Source: Gammaproteobacteria bacterium
GTDB lineage: Bacteria; Pseudomonadota; Gammaproteobacteria; Pseudomonadales; Cellvibrionaceae
DNA: 47,672 bases
NCBI GenBank assembly: GCA_025362015.1
Contig: JANYIO010000019.1
Coordinates: 1-47,672 of the forward strand
Direction of reading: 5' to 3'
Part shown: piece after piece, positions 47,183-47,672 of the stretch
Layout of the letters: the number at the start of each line of letters is the position of its first letter
Position numbering within the stretch: position 1 is the first letter of the stretch
Position numbers and translations under genes: made by a program
The notes under the pieces: generated by a model
What the model was told of the DNA's origin: nothing
Database searches by the model: none
The model's input: only the letters and a program-made list of their open reading frames with translations

Positions 47183-47672
47183 TCTTATTTCCCCTTAGAT
47201 TATTTATAACAAGCACTGACGAAATATATCGTGACCTTACATAGCTATAACACTTCGAGAGAACAAGCTGAGGATTACCCAATCTTAAACTTGAATTAAA
47301 CACCTCGCTTACGATTAAATTATCTTATACCTTTGGCAGCTTATTTGCGAAGTGCTTCACTGATAAAGAAGATTGCAGTACTGTGATTTATATATTACGA
47401 AGTTTCAGTATCATCGCAGATAGAGTTTGTACATATTCACAATGATATTGATGCCATTTGGTACAACAAGAACTCAAAAATATGTATGGCTACCTTACTG
47501 GCACTTAAATAAATATAGGAGGTCATAATTTACGGTAAAGACACAGCTTATTTATGGCGTTTTTATGGTCTTCGCAGCCTTATAAAATTATTAGTAACGT
47601 CCACCAAAATCAGTAAGTTTTTAGTTTTTCGAGCACTCAGGACTGCCTCTATTTGGCAATCATGTGCCTAAA

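Overview
The window joins a mobile accessory region (about 1-15.4 kb) to a syntenic gammaproteobacterial core chromosome (about 15.4-47.7 kb). The gene order resembles Pseudomonas/Cellvibrio: gacA/uvrY-uvrC-pgsA-tRNA; murB-wzb-kdsB-lpxK-exbD-exbB-comEC; sohB-hyp-nudC-fimL-dnaQ-rnhA-methyltransferase-gloB-mltD; an opp-like peptide ABC operon; pntAB. The accessory part looks like two tandem integrative elements at the 3' end of tRNA-Leu(TAA). The proximal island (about 2056-15434) has a P4-type integrase next to the tRNA, a single-chain type ISP restriction-modification enzyme (1644 aa), and a Tse2-like ADP-ribosyltransferase toxin followed by three small Tsi2-like genes. It also has an uncharacterised two-gene cassette (390 aa + 261 aa), an AlpA / HTH-zinc-ribbon / second tyrosine recombinase module, and a standalone AHH nuclease with an Imm11-like immunity gene at the distal end. 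Exact TATGCCCCCA repeats inside both ends are candidate integrase arm sites and help delimit the island. A second element (integrase at 918-1901) begins at the distal attachment-like repeat and runs off the left edge. In the core, the main non-coding structure is several short-period intergenic tandem repeats (15, 16 and 18 bp) and two large structured inverted repeats in the peptide-transport locus. All family calls come from reading the sequence and from recalled family motifs; no database search was run.
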